From positions 62,001-126,000 of the forward strand of contig NZ_BSFQ01000015.1 in assembly GCF_027922425.1 (NCBI RefSeq): a DNA stretch of 64,000 nt, written 5' to 3'. This document shows positions 8,710-18,800 of the stretch, in pieces. The position numbers and the translations under genes are program-made. The stretch's first letter is position 1. Every line of letters begins with the position of its first letter. The notes under the pieces were generated by a model, which saw only the letters and a list, made by a program, of their open reading frames with translations, was not told the DNA's origin and did not search any database. Source of the stretch: Pseudonocardia halophobica (GTDB lineage: Bacteria > Actinomycetota > Actinomycetes > Mycobacteriales > Pseudonocardiaceae).

Positions 8710-8793
8710 GTGGCCGATGTGCTCTCCGCACTGCTGCTGGTCGGCGGGTTCGCCGTCCTGGTGCTGTGCCTGCGTGGTCTGGAGCGGCTGTGA
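8710..8793 (+). CDS. Small single-helix membrane protein at the head of the kdp operon
   Basis: A 27-codon frame from GTG 8710 to TGA 8791-8793 encodes VADVLSALLLVGGFAVLVLC followed by LRGLERL: one hydrophobic helix and a short basic tail. Its stop overlaps the kdpF GTG (8790-8792) in a GTGA junction, the same coupling style as kdpA/kdpB, which argues that it is translated. Similar tiny proteins sit before kdpF in other actinobacteria as far as I recall. A role as an accessory subunit of the potassium pump is inference. Confidence 0.6.
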   Translation: MADVLSALLLVGGFAVLVLCLRGLERL

Positions 8794-8891
8794 GTACCGC
8801 CGACCTCGTGACGAACGTGGTGGGCGGGGTCGTGGCGCTCGCGCTGCTCGTCCACCTCGTCGTCGCCCTGCTCCGGCCGGAGAGGTTCTGA
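8790..8891 (+). CDS. kdpF: KdpF, small stabilising subunit of the K+-transporting ATPase
   Basis: 33 residues from GTG 8790: one transmembrane helix (LVTNVVGGVVALALLVHLVV) ending in LLRPERF, the characteristic KdpF terminus. In E. coli KdpF stabilises the KdpABC complex in the membrane. It overlaps the preceding small frame and is one base from the kdpA GTG at 8893. Confidence 0.85.
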   Translation: MSTADLVTNVVGGVVALALLVHLVVALLRPERF

Positions 8892-8892
8892 C

Positions 8893-10554
8893 GTGGACGA
8901 CACCCTCGCGGGCCTCCTCCAGGTGGCGCTCCTGCTGGTCCTGCTCGCGGCCTGCTACGCCCCGTTCGGGGACTACATGGCTCGGGTCTTCACGAGCGAG
9001 CGGGACTGGCGGGTCGAGTCGGCGCTCTACCGGCTGGTCCGGGTCGACGCGACGAGCGGCCAGCGCTGGCCGACCTACGCGGCCGGCGTGCTCGGCTTCT
9101 CGTTCGTCTCGATCGTGCTGGTCTACCTGCTGCAGCGGCTCCAGCCGCTGCTGCCGATGTCCTTCGGCCGCGGCGCCGTCGACCCGGCGACGGCGCTCAA
9201 CACCGCGATCTCGTTCGTGACCAACACGAACTGGCAGTCCTACGTCCCCGAGCAGGTGCTCGGCAACACCGTGCAGATGGCCGGGCTGACCGTGCAGAAC
9301 GTCGTGTCGGCCGCGGTCGGCCTGGCGGTGGCCGTCGCGCTGGTCCGGGGCCTGGTCCGATCCGGGACGGACCGGCTCGGCAACTTCTGGGTGGACCTGA
9401 CCCGCGGCGTCGTCCGGATCCTGCTGCCCTTCGCCTTCGTCGCGGCGATCCTGCTGGTCGCCGCGGGCGTGACGATGTCGCTGCGGTCGGGCGTGGACCT
9501 CACCGGCGTCGACGGGGCCGCGCACACCGTGCCGATGGCGCCGACGGCCTCGCAGGAGGCGGTCAAGATGCTGGGCACGAACGGCGGCGGGATCTACAAC
9601 GCCAACTCGGCGCACCCGTTCGAGAACCCCGACGGCCTCTCGAACCTGTTCGAGATATTCCTGATGCTCGTCATCCCCGTCTGCCTGACCCGCACCTTCG
9701 GCACGATGGTCGGCAACCGCCGGCAGGGCACCGTGCTGCTCTCGGTGATGGGCGTCCTGTGGGCCGCCGTGCTCGCCGTGGCGTGGTTCGCCGAGACCCA
9801 CCCGAACGGCCCCGCCGCGCTGGCCGCGGGTGGCGCGCTCGAGGGCAAGGAGGTGCGGTTCGGCATCCCGTCGAGCGTGCTGTTCGGGGTGTCCACGACC
9901 GGCACCTCGACCGGTGCGGTGAACTCGCTGCACGACAGCTACACCGGCGGTGGCGGCGGAGTGGTCCTGCTGAACATGCTGTTCGGCGAGGTCGCGCCGG
10001 GCGGGGTCGGCGCCGGGCTCTACGGGATCCTGGTGCTGGCGATCGTCGCCGTGTTCCTCGCGGGCCTGATGGTCGGCCGCACCCCGGAGTACCTGGGCAA
10101 GAAGCTCGGCCGCCGCGAGGTGACCGCGGCCGTGGTCGCCATCCTGACCATGCCGACGCTCGTGCTCGTCGGCGCCGGTCTGGCGATCGCCCTGCCCGGC
10201 ACCCTCGACGCCCTGAACAACGACGGCGCGCACGGCTTCTCCGAGGTCCTCTACGCCTACGCCAGCGCCGCCAACAACAACGGCTCCGCGTTCGCCGGTC
10301 TGACCGTGACCGGCGACTTCTTCCAGACGACGCTGGGCCTGGCGATGCTGTTCGGCCGGTTCGTGCCGATCCTCGCGGTGCTCGCGCTGGCCGGCTCGCT
10401 CGCCCAGCAGCGCCGCGTCGAGGCGGGCGCCGGCACGCTCGCCACGGACGAGCCGCTCTTCGGCGTCCTCGTCGGCGGCACGATCGTGCTGGTCGCCGCC
10501 CTCACCTTCTTCCCCGCGCTCGCGTTGGGGCCCCTCGCGGAGGCACTCGCATGA
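8893..10554 (+). CDS. kdpA: KdpA, potassium-binding channel-like subunit
   Basis: 553 residues, the usual KdpA length, with many hydrophobic helices. The four selectivity-filter regions are recognisable: FVTNTNWQSY, LGTNGGGIYNANSAHPFENP, STTGTSTGAVNSLHDS and SAANNNGSAFAG. KdpA selects and passes K+ in the high-affinity P-type ATPase used at low external potassium or under osmotic stress. The start is GTG 8893, directly after kdpF; the TGA overlaps the kdpB ATG (ATGA). Confidence 0.97.
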   Translation: MDDTLAGLLQVALLLVLLAACYAPFGDYMARVFTSERDWRVESALYRLVRVDATSGQRWPTYAAGVLGFSFVSIVLVYLLQRLQPLLPMSFGRGAVDPATALNTAISFVTNTNWQSYVPEQVLGNTVQMAGLTVQNVVSAAVGLAVAVALVRGLVRSGTDRLGNFWVDLTRGVVRILLPFAFVAAILLVAAGVTMSLRSGVDLTGVDGAAHTVPMAPTASQEAVKMLGTNGGGIYNANSAHPFENPDGLSNLFEIFLMLVIPVCLTRTFGTMVGNRRQGTVLLSVMGVLWAAVLAVAWFAETHPNGPAALAAGGALEGKEVRFGIPSSVLFGVSTTGTSTGAVNSLHDSYTGGGGGVVLLNMLFGEVAPGGVGAGLYGILVLAIVAVFLAGLMVGRTPEYLGKKLGRREVTAAVVAILTMPTLVLVGAGLAIALPGTLDALNNDGAHGFSEVLYAYASAANNNGSAFAGLTVTGDFFQTTLGLAMLFGRFVPILAVLALAGSLAQQRRVEAGAGTLATDEPLFGVLVGGTIVLVAALTFFPALALGPLAEALA

Positions 10555-12581
10555 CCACCCCCATCCTCGAACGCACCCCGGCGCGGGCCGTCGCCCCCGG
10601 CGGACCGGTCAGGGCCGGCGCGTTCAGTCCCGCACAGCTGTGGGCCTCCCTGCCCGACGCGTTGCGCAAGCTCCATCCCCGCGCCCAGCTGCGCAATTCC
10701 GTCATGTTCGTCGTCTGGGTCGGCTCCGTGCTGGTCACCGTGGACGCGCTCTGGCAGCCGACGCTGTTCGGCTGGCTGATCGCCGTCTGGCTGTGGTTCA
10801 CGGTCCTGTTCGCCGGCCTCGCCGAGGCCGTCGCGGAGGGCCGCGGCAAGGCGCAGGCCGCGACGCTGCGGAGGACCAGGCGGGACACCACGGCCCGCCT
10901 CGTCGACGGCCGGGTGGTCGCCGCGACCGAGCTCTCGATCGGCGACCGGGTCGTCGTCGGGGCCGGCGAGACGATCCCCGGCGACGGGGACGTCGTCGAG
11001 GGCATCGCGACCGTCGACGAGTCGGCGATCACCGGCGAGTCCGCCCCCGTCGTCCGCGAGGCGGGCGGGGACCGGTCCAGCGTCACCGGCGGCACGACGG
11101 TGCTGTCCGACCGGATCGTCGTGGAGATCACGACGATGCCGGGCGAGTCCTTCGTCGACCGGATGATCGCGCTGGTCGAGGGCGCCTCCCGACAGAAGAC
11201 GCCCAACGAGATCGCCCTGACGATCCTGCTGGCCGCCCTGACGATCATCTTCCTCCTCGCCGTCGTGGCCCTGCAGCCGATGAGCGCGTACGCCGGTGGC
11301 CCGCAGCCGGTCGTGGTGCTGGTCGCGCTCCTGGTCTGCCTCATCCCGACGACGATCGGGGCCCTGCTCTCGGCGATCGGCATCGCGGGCATGGACCGGC
11401 TGGTGCAGCGCAACGTGCTGGCCAGGTCCGGACGGGCCGTCGAGGCCGCGGGCGACATCGACACCCTGCTGCTGGACAAGACCGGCACCATCACCTTCGG
11501 CAACCGGCAGGCCACCGAGCTGATCCCGGTCGACAGGGCGTCGACGCAGGAACTGGCGGAGGCGGCGCGGCTCTCCAGCCTCGCCGACCAGACCCCGGAG
11601 GGGCGCAGCGTCGTCGACCTGTGCACCCGGGAGTACGGCCTCCCCGGCGAGGCCTCGGCCGACGAGGCACGCGCCGAGTTCGTGCCGTTCACCGCGCAGA
11701 CCCGGATGTCCGGGCTGGACATCGGCGGACGGCGGATCCGGAAGGGTGCCGCGGCGAGCATGCCCGGGGCCGGCGAGGTGCGGGAGATCGTGGACCGCAT
11801 CTCGGACGAGGGCGGCACCCCGCTCGTCGTCGCCGACGGAGACCGGGTGCTCGGCGTGATCCGGCTGTCCGACGTGGTCAAGCCCGGCATCGCGGCCCGC
11901 TTCGCCGAGCTGCGGGCGATGGGCATCCGGACGGTCATGGTCACGGGTGACAACCCGCGGACGGCCCGCGCGATCGCGGCCGAGGCGGGCGTCGACGATC
12001 ACATCGCCGAGGCCACGCCCGAGGACAAGATGGCCTACATCCGCACGGAGCAGGAGGGCGGGCGGCTCGTCGCCATGACCGGCGACGGCACCAACGACGC
12101 CCCCGCGCTCGCGCAGGCGGACGTCGGTGTCGCGATGAACACGGGGACGGCCGCGGCCAAGGAGGCCGGCAACATGGTCGACCTCGACTCCGACCCGACG
12201 AAGCTCCTCGAGATCGTGGAGATCGGCAAGCAGCTGCTGATCACCCGTGGGGCGCTGACCACCTTCTCCGTGGCCAACGACCTGGCGAAGTACTTCGCGA
12301 TCCTGCCCGCGATGTTCGCCGCGCTGTACCCGTCGCTCGGGCTGCTGAACGTGATGGGGCTGCACTCGCCGCAGTCGGCGATCCTGTCCGCGGTGATCTT
12401 CAACGCGCTGGTCATCATCGTGCTGATCCCGCTGGCCCTGCGCGGCGTGCGGTACCGGCCGAGCTCGGCGTCGACCCTGCTGCGCCGCAACCTGCTGATC
12501 TACGGTCTCGGCGGCGTCGTCACGCCGTTCGTCGGCATCTTCCTCATCGACCTCGTCGTCCGACTCGTCCCGGGGATGTGA
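10551..12581 (+). CDS. kdpB: KdpB, ATP-hydrolysing subunit of the K+ pump (P1A-type ATPase)
   Basis: 676 residues. The phosphorylation motif DKTGTITFGN places the catalytic aspartate at residue 309, matching the family (Asp307 in E. coli). The actuator loop ITGESAPV, the hinge MVTGDNPRTARAIA and GDGTNDAPALAQADVGVAMN are all present. The first 20 residues form a variable, proline-rich tail. The ATG overlaps the kdpA stop, and kdpC starts 2 bp after its TGA. Confidence 0.97.
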   Translation: MTTPILERTPARAVAPGGPVRAGAFSPAQLWASLPDALRKLHPRAQLRNSVMFVVWVGSVLVTVDALWQPTLFGWLIAVWLWFTVLFAGLAEAVAEGRGKAQAATLRRTRRDTTARLVDGRVVAATELSIGDRVVVGAGETIPGDGDVVEGIATVDESAITGESAPVVREAGGDRSSVTGGTTVLSDRIVVEITTMPGESFVDRMIALVEGASRQKTPNEIALTILLAALTIIFLLAVVALQPMSAYAGGPQPVVVLVALLVCLIPTTIGALLSAIGIAGMDRLVQRNVLARSGRAVEAAGDIDTLLLDKTGTITFGNRQATELIPVDRASTQELAEAARLSSLADQTPEGRSVVDLCTREYGLPGEASADEARAEFVPFTAQTRMSGLDIGGRRIRKGAAASMPGAGEVREIVDRISDEGGTPLVVADGDRVLGVIRLSDVVKPGIAARFAELRAMGIRTVMVTGDNPRTARAIAAEAGVDDHIAEATPEDKMAYIRTEQEGGRLVAMTGDGTNDAPALAQADVGVAMNTGTAAAKEAGNMVDLDSDPTKLLEIVEIGKQLLITRGALTTFSVANDLAKYFAILPAMFAALYPSLGLLNVMGLHSPQSAILSAVIFNALVIIVLIPLALRGVRYRPSSASTLLRRNLLIYGLGGVVTPFVGIFLIDLVVRLVPGM

Positions 12582-12582
12582 C

Positions 12583-13203
12583 GTGCTCTCCACCCTGCGC
12601 AGGCAGACCGGCACCGGACTGCGCCTGCTGATCGTCCTCACCGTCCTGTGCGGGATCGCGTACCCGCTCGCCGTCTGGGGGGTCTCGCGGCTGCCCGGGC
12701 TGTCCGGCCATGCCGAGGGCTCCCTGGTCACCCAGGGCGGCACCGTCGCCGGGTCCTCGCTGGTCGGCGTCGACCCCGTGCCGGCGGATCCCGCCGCCGA
12801 CCCGTACTTCCACACGCGGCCGTCGGCCTCGGCGGAGGGCGTCCTCGGCCCGGCGGACCCCACGACCTCCGGCGGCTCGAACAAGGCCGGGGACTCCGCC
12901 GAGCTCCTCGACACGGTGGCGCAGCGCCGTGCGCTGATCGCCGGGCGGGAGGGCGTCGCGACCGAGGCCGTGCCGACCGACGCCGTGACCGCCTCGGCAT
13001 CCGGGCTCGATCCTGACATCAGCCCGGCCTACGCCGCGCTGCAGGTGGACCGCGTCGCCCGGGTGACCGGCCTGCCGGCCGACCGGGTCCGGGACCTGGT
13101 CGCGCGGGCCACGGACGGGCGCATACTCGGGTTCCTGGGCGAGCCGACCGTCAACGTCACCGAGCTCAACCTGGCGGTCGCCGCGCAGCGGTCCGGCGGG
13201 TGA
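12583..13203 (+). CDS. kdpC: KdpC, accessory subunit of the K+ pump
   Basis: 206 residues from GTG 12583. One N-terminal membrane helix (LLIVLTVLCGIAYPLAVWGV) precedes a periplasmic-side domain with family motifs GSLVTQGGTVAGSSLVGVDP, YFHTRPSAS and DISPAYAALQVDRVAR. KdpC raises the ATP affinity of KdpB and completes the KdpFABC complex. It lies 37 bp before kdpD. Confidence 0.95.
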   Translation: MLSTLRRQTGTGLRLLIVLTVLCGIAYPLAVWGVSRLPGLSGHAEGSLVTQGGTVAGSSLVGVDPVPADPAADPYFHTRPSASAEGVLGPADPTTSGGSNKAGDSAELLDTVAQRRALIAGREGVATEAVPTDAVTASASGLDPDISPAYAALQVDRVARVTGLPADRVRDLVARATDGRILGFLGEPTVNVTELNLAVAAQRSGG

Positions 13204-13240
13204 GCAGGGTGGGCGGGTCTCGCGAGAACGGGGTGGGGTC

Positions 13241-15805
13241 ATGACCGGCGGGCCGGCGGCAGGAGGAACGGTGCAGCACCGTGGTGAGCTGCGGATCCAC
13301 CTGGGCGCGGCACCCGGCGTCGGCAAGACCTACGCGATGCTCTGCGAGGCCCACCGCCGCGCCGGACGGGGTACGGACGTCGTCGTCGGGCTCGTGGAGA
13401 CCCACGGCCGCGCGAGGACCGCCGAGCTCCTCGACGGCCTGGAGGTCCTCCCCCGGCGGCCCACGCGGTTCGGCGGCGAGCTCGACGTGGAGGCGGTGCT
13501 CGCCCGCCGGCCGGAGGTCGTGCTGGTCGACGAGCTGGCCCACACCGACGCCCCGGGCTCGCGCAACGGGAAGCGCTGGCAGGACATCGAGGAGATCCTC
13601 GCCGCCGGGATCGACGTGCTGTCCACGGTCAACGTCCAGCACCTCGAGTCCCTCAACGACGTCGTCGAGAAGATCACCGGGGTCCGGCAGCGGGAGACCG
13701 TGCCCGACGAGTTCGTGCGCCGGGCCGACCAGATCGAGCTGGTCGACATCACCCCCGAGGCGCTGCGTCGGCGGCTCGCCCACGGCAACGTCTACGCCGC
13801 CGAGAAGGTCGACGCCGCGCTGGCCAACTACTTCCAGGTCGGCAACCTGATCGCGCTGCGCGAGCTGGCCCTGCTCTGGGTGGCCGACGAGGTCGACACC
13901 GCACTGCAGCGCTACCGCACCGAGCAGCGGATCTCCGAGACCTGGGAGACCCGCGAGCGCGTGGTCGTGGCCCTGACCGGCGGGCCGGAGTCGGAGACCG
14001 TGCTGCGCCGGGCCACCCGGATCGCCAAACGGGCCGGCCAGGCCGACCTGCTCGCCGTGCACGTCCTCCGCGGCGACGGCCTCTCCGGGGCACCCGTGGG
14101 CGCGACGAACGCGCTGCGGACGCTGGCCGACGACGTCGGCGCCAGCTTCCACACCGTGGTCGGCGACAGCGGGGCCGGGGGCGTCACCGACGCCCTCCTC
14201 GAGTTCGCCCGCGGGGTGAACGCCACCCAGCTCGTGCTGGGCACCTCGCGGCGCTCGCGCGTGGCCCGGCTGTTCGACGCCGGGATCGGCGCCCGCGTGA
14301 TCCAGGAGTCGGGCTCGATCGACGTCCACATGGTCACCCATGCCTCCGCCGGAGGCTCGGTGCTGCACGTGCCCCGGCTGCACAGCGCGGTTCCGCTTGA
14401 CCGGCGCGTCCTCGGCTGGGTGGTGGCGGTGCTCGGGCCGGCTGCCGCGACGCTCGTCGGCGCTTCCCTGTACGAGATCGTCGGGCTGTCGACGGACGTG
14501 GTGCTGTTCTTCCTGGCCACCGTCGTCGCCGCACTGATCGGCGGGCTCGGGCCCGCGCTGCTCGCCGCCCTGCTCGGCGGCCTGCTGCTGAACTTCTTCC
14601 TCACCCCGCCGCTGTACTCGCTGACCATCTCCGAGCCGGAGAACGCGATCACCGTGGTGGCGATGCTGATCGTCGCGGTGCTGGTCGCGCTGGTCGTGGA
14701 CCGGGCGGCGCGGCGCGGCGAGCAGGCCGCGCGCGCCCGGACCGAGGCGGCGCTGCTGGCGTCCTTCGCCCGAACCGTGCTGACCCGCGCCGATCCGCTG
14801 CCCCGGCTGCTGGAGAAGGTCCGGGAGGCGTTCGGGCTGCGCTGTGTCGCCCTCCTCGAGCACGACGGCGGCGAGTGGCGGCGGGTCGCGACGTCCGGTC
14901 CGCCGGAGTGCGGCCGGCCCGAGGACGCCGACGTGGACGTCGCCGTCGAGCCCGGGCTGCACCTGATCGGCACCGGCCGGTCGCTGCCCGCCCACGACCG
15001 GCGACTCCTGGAGACCGTCGGCGGGCAGGCCCTGCTCGCGCTGCGCAGCCAGCGCGCCGGGGAGGAGGCGCTGCGGGCGCAGCGGCGCGCCGAGGTCAAC
15101 GAGACCCGCGGCGCCCTGCTCTCCGCGGTCGGTCACGACCTGCGCAGCCCCCTGACCTCCATCAAGGCCGCGGTGGGCAGCCTGCGCGACCCGCTGCTCC
15201 GGCTGTCCGGCACGGACCGGGCCGAGCTGCTCGAGACGGTCGAGGAGTCGGCGGACCGGCTGACCGGCCTCGTCGACAACCTCCTCGACTCCTCCCGGCT
15301 CGCCTCCGGTAGGGTCGAACCACTGCTGGAACGCATCGGCTACGACGAGGCCGCGGCCCGGGCCCTGCTCGGCGTGCCCGACGCGGCCCGGGTCCGCCTC
15401 GAGATCCCGGGCGACCTGCCCGACGTGACCGCCGACGTCGGGCTGCTGGAACGGGTGGTCGCGAACCTGGTCGACAACGCGCTGCGCCACGGTGGCGGCG
15501 CCCCGGTCGTCCTGCGGGCCAGCGCCCACGAGGGCCGCGCGGAGCTGCGGGTGGTCGACTCCGGGCCGGGGGTGCCGAAGAAGCAGCAGGAGAAGCTGTT
15601 CGCGCCCTTCCAGCGGCTCGGCGACCGGCGGGCGGCGAACGGGGTGGGGCTCGGGCTGTCCGTGGCGCGCGGGCTGACCGAGGTCATGGGCGGCACCCTC
15701 ACCGCAGAGGACACCCCCGGCGGCGGGCTCACCGTCGTCGTGTCGCTGCCCGTCGCGGTGCTCGGCCGGGGGCGGCCGGAGCGCCTCTACACCAGGTCCC
15801 GGTAG
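13241..15805 (+). CDS. kdpD: KdpD, osmosensitive K+ channel sensor histidine kinase
   Basis: 854 residues. Order: the KdpD N-terminal ATP-binding domain (Walker A GAAPGVGKT, residues 22-30; Walker B VVLVDELAHT), a universal-stress-like domain (about 245-365), four packed membrane helices (about 390-490), a GAF-like segment, then the kinase core with HDLRSP phospho-acceptor His632, NLVDNALRHG and VDSGPGVP ATP-binding boxes. It would sense low K+ or turgor and phosphorylate KdpE. No kdpE follows: the gene runs 19 bp into the convergent AfsR-type regulator, so its response regulator must be encoded elsewhere. Confidence 0.95.
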   Translation: MTGGPAAGGTVQHRGELRIHLGAAPGVGKTYAMLCEAHRRAGRGTDVVVGLVETHGRARTAELLDGLEVLPRRPTRFGGELDVEAVLARRPEVVLVDELAHTDAPGSRNGKRWQDIEEILAAGIDVLSTVNVQHLESLNDVVEKITGVRQRETVPDEFVRRADQIELVDITPEALRRRLAHGNVYAAEKVDAALANYFQVGNLIALRELALLWVADEVDTALQRYRTEQRISETWETRERVVVALTGGPESETVLRRATRIAKRAGQADLLAVHVLRGDGLSGAPVGATNALRTLADDVGASFHTVVGDSGAGGVTDALLEFARGVNATQLVLGTSRRSRVARLFDAGIGARVIQESGSIDVHMVTHASAGGSVLHVPRLHSAVPLDRRVLGWVVAVLGPAAATLVGASLYEIVGLSTDVVLFFLATVVAALIGGLGPALLAALLGGLLLNFFLTPPLYSLTISEPENAITVVAMLIVAVLVALVVDRAARRGEQAARARTEAALLASFARTVLTRADPLPRLLEKVREAFGLRCVALLEHDGGEWRRVATSGPPECGRPEDADVDVAVEPGLHLIGTGRSLPAHDRRLLETVGGQALLALRSQRAGEEALRAQRRAEVNETRGALLSAVGHDLRSPLTSIKAAVGSLRDPLLRLSGTDRAELLETVEESADRLTGLVDNLLDSSRLASGRVEPLLERIGYDEAAARALLGVPDAARVRLEIPGDLPDVTADVGLLERVVANLVDNALRHGGGAPVVLRASAHEGRAELRVVDSGPGVPKKQQEKLFAPFQRLGDRRAANGVGLGLSVARGLTEVMGGTLTAEDTPGGGLTVVVSLPVAVLGRGRPERLYTRSR

Positions 15806-18800
15806 GCCTCGGCGAGCGCCCGCGCCTCCGCGCGCAGGTCGTCCCGGTCCAGGCCCGCGTACTCCGCCACCGCCTCGGCGTACGCAGGCCCCGCCGCGGC
15901 CGTGACCACCGCCCGGGTGGCCGCGCCGGACATCGTCGGCTGGTACTCGCGCAGGTAGTGGAACCGCTCGGCGATCGCGACGAGCCACACCCCGCGCACG
16001 GTCCGGCCCCGCTCCACCTCGACGAGCCCCAGCGCGAGCAGCAGCGTCCCGCAGATCGGGTCCGGGATGCCGCTCGCGAGCAGCGCGTCGAGCGCGCCGG
16101 GCAGGCTCCCGGCGATCTCCCCGACGTCGTCGAGGCGGTGGTGGCGCACGTGCGCGACCACGGCCGTGGCCCGCAACGACCACGCGTAGGGCAGCAGCCA
16201 GGACGCGCAGGTGTGCACGTCGAGCACCTCGGTCGCCCGGCGCCACATCGCCAGTCCGGTGTCCGTCTCCCCCTTGGCCAGGGCGAGCTCGGCCCGCGCG
16301 GCCAGGTCGAACACCACCGCGTCGGGGGTATCGGCCGGTGGGCCGGCGGCGGCGAGGGCCCGTTCGGCGTCGCCGGTCGCCCCCAGGCCGAGCTGTGCGA
16401 CGACCATGCCCAGCCGCAGGCCCATCGGGTCCCCCTCGACCCCGAGCGCCGCAAGCGCCTCCCCCACCGCGGCCAGCTCCGCCAGCGCCTCACCGTGCCG
16501 CTCCAGCTGCAGGCACAGCTCGGCGAGCCGGCCGTGGACGAACGTGTGCAGCCACGGCATCCGGGCGGGCAGGCGGGCGAACATCTCCCGCGCGGCCGCA
16601 TACGCGGCCGCCATGTCGCCCTGGGCCTCGCGGACGTAGCCGGCCACCCCGAGCGCGACGAGGGCGACGAGCGGGCGGCGGTCCCGGCACAGGGCGCCCA
16701 GCGCGGCCGCGTCGGGCAGCACGGTCAGAACCTCGTGGAGCGCGCCGATCGCGGTGTCCGCCGGACCCGGCGGCAGTCGCCGCAGGATCGCCAGCGGGCG
16801 GACCGCGGCCGCCGGATCGAGGAGCAGGCACACCGCCAGGTGCTGCACCACGGCCTGCCGCAGGGCGGCGCGGCCGGCGTCGTCGGTGGGCCGGTACCGC
16901 GACAGCGCCGGCAGGGTCTCCTCCCCCGTCGCCAGCAGGCGTTGCGTCCCGGACTCCACCGTCCACAACGCCCCGAGCGCCGCGACGACCGCGGCGAGCG
17001 CGGCCCGGTCGTCGTGCTCCCGGGCGAGGCGCAGCACGTGCAGCAGGTTCTCCTGCTCCGCCCGGATCGCGGCGCGCGCGGGCCGCGGATCCGCGCCGAA
17101 CGGGGCCTCGTGCACGGACTTCGCGAGGCACCGGCCCCAGCCGAGGACCCGGGCGGTGACCAGCGCGTCCTCCCCGGCCTCGGCCCGCCGGACGGCGCAG
17201 AACTCGCGGACGGTCTCGAGCATCCGGTAGCGGCCCGCCGCGTCGGGCGGCCGCACCAGGGACTGCCCGACGAGCGCCTCCAGCAGGTCCATCCGGTCGC
17301 CGCCGAGCAGGCCCGCGGCGGTGTCGCCCGTGAACCCGCCCGGCAGCGCGGACAGCGTGCGCAACGCGGCCCGGGCCTCGTCGTCGAGCAGGTTCCAGCT
17401 CCAGCCGACCACCGCCTCCAGGGTGCGGTGCCGCGGCGGCCGGTCCCGGCCGGTGCCGCGCAGGAGCGCGAACCGGTCGTCGAGCCTGCGGTGGATCTCC
17501 TTCACCGGCAGGGCGCGGACGCGCGCCGCCGCCAGCTCCACGGCCAACGGCAGCCCCTCGAGCCGGGCGCACAGCGCCTCCACCTCGGCGGCCGGGAGGT
17601 CGACGTCCGGCCGCGCCGCGCGGGCGCGCCGGGTGAACAGCGCGACGGTGACCGCCGGATCGAGCTGTGGCAGCGGGTGGACCGACTCCGAGGACAGGTC
17701 CAGCGGCGCCCGGCTCGTGGCCAGCACCCGCAGGTCCCGGGTCCGCGCCACCACCGCGTGCACCAGGTCCGCGGCCGCGTCGAGCACGTGCTCGCAGTTG
17801 TCCAGCACCAGCAGGGCCGGCCCCGACCCCAGCGCCTCCGCCACCGCACTCGCCGCGTCCGGGGCCGCCCCGGCCAGCGGTCCGTCGGCCCGGACGGCGG
17901 TGGCCACCTCGGCGGCGACGTCGGTCCCCGCCCGGACGCCGGCCAGCGACACCACCTGCACCGTGCGCTGCTCGGCCCGGGCCGCCACCGCGTGCGCGAG
18001 CCGGGTCTTCCCGAGACCGCCGGGGCCGAGCACCGTCACCACGCGGGAGGTGCGCAGCAGGGCGAGGACCGCCTCGACGTCACCGTCGCGGCCGAGCAGG
18101 GCGTTGGGTTCGGCGAGGATCCCGCGACGCCGGGCCGGCGCCGACTCGGCCAGCAACGCCGCGTGCTGCGCCCGCAGCGCGGCACCCGGGTCGGCGCCGA
18201 GCTCCTCGGCGAGGTCACGGCGGTAGTCCTCGTACCGCGCCAGCGCCGCGGCCGGGCCGCGCACCCGCGCCTCGCTGCGCAGCAGCTCCACCAGCAGTTC
18301 CTCGTCGCGCGCAGCGCCGGCCGCCAGCTCCTCGAGCGGGCCGAGCGCCTCCGCGGCCCGCCCCAGCCGCGACAACGCCAGTGCTCGGCCCCGCCGCAGC
18401 GCCGCGAGGGTCGTCCGGCGCGCGGCCCGCAGCGCGGCGAGCGGGCCCGCCCCCGTCGGGTCCCCGGGGTTCGGCCAGAGCGCCAGCCCGGCCTCCGCCG
18501 CGGCGAGCGCGGTCACCGGATCCGTGCCGCGCCCGACCTGGTCGGCGTACCGCAGCAACGCCGACGCGTCCACGTCGGCGGGGTCCACCGCCAGGCGGTA
18601 GCCGGTCGGCGTCGTCGCGATCAGGTCCGGCCCGATCCGGGCGCGCACCCGCGAGACGACGACCTGCAGGGCCTTCGCCGGGTCCGCCGGCGGATCGTCC
18701 GGCCACAGCTCGGCGACCAGCCGTCCGGTCGAGCACCCGGCGGCGAGGTCCGCGGCCAGCGCGGCGAGCAGGGCGGCGGGCCGCTCGCCCGGCAGCACCG

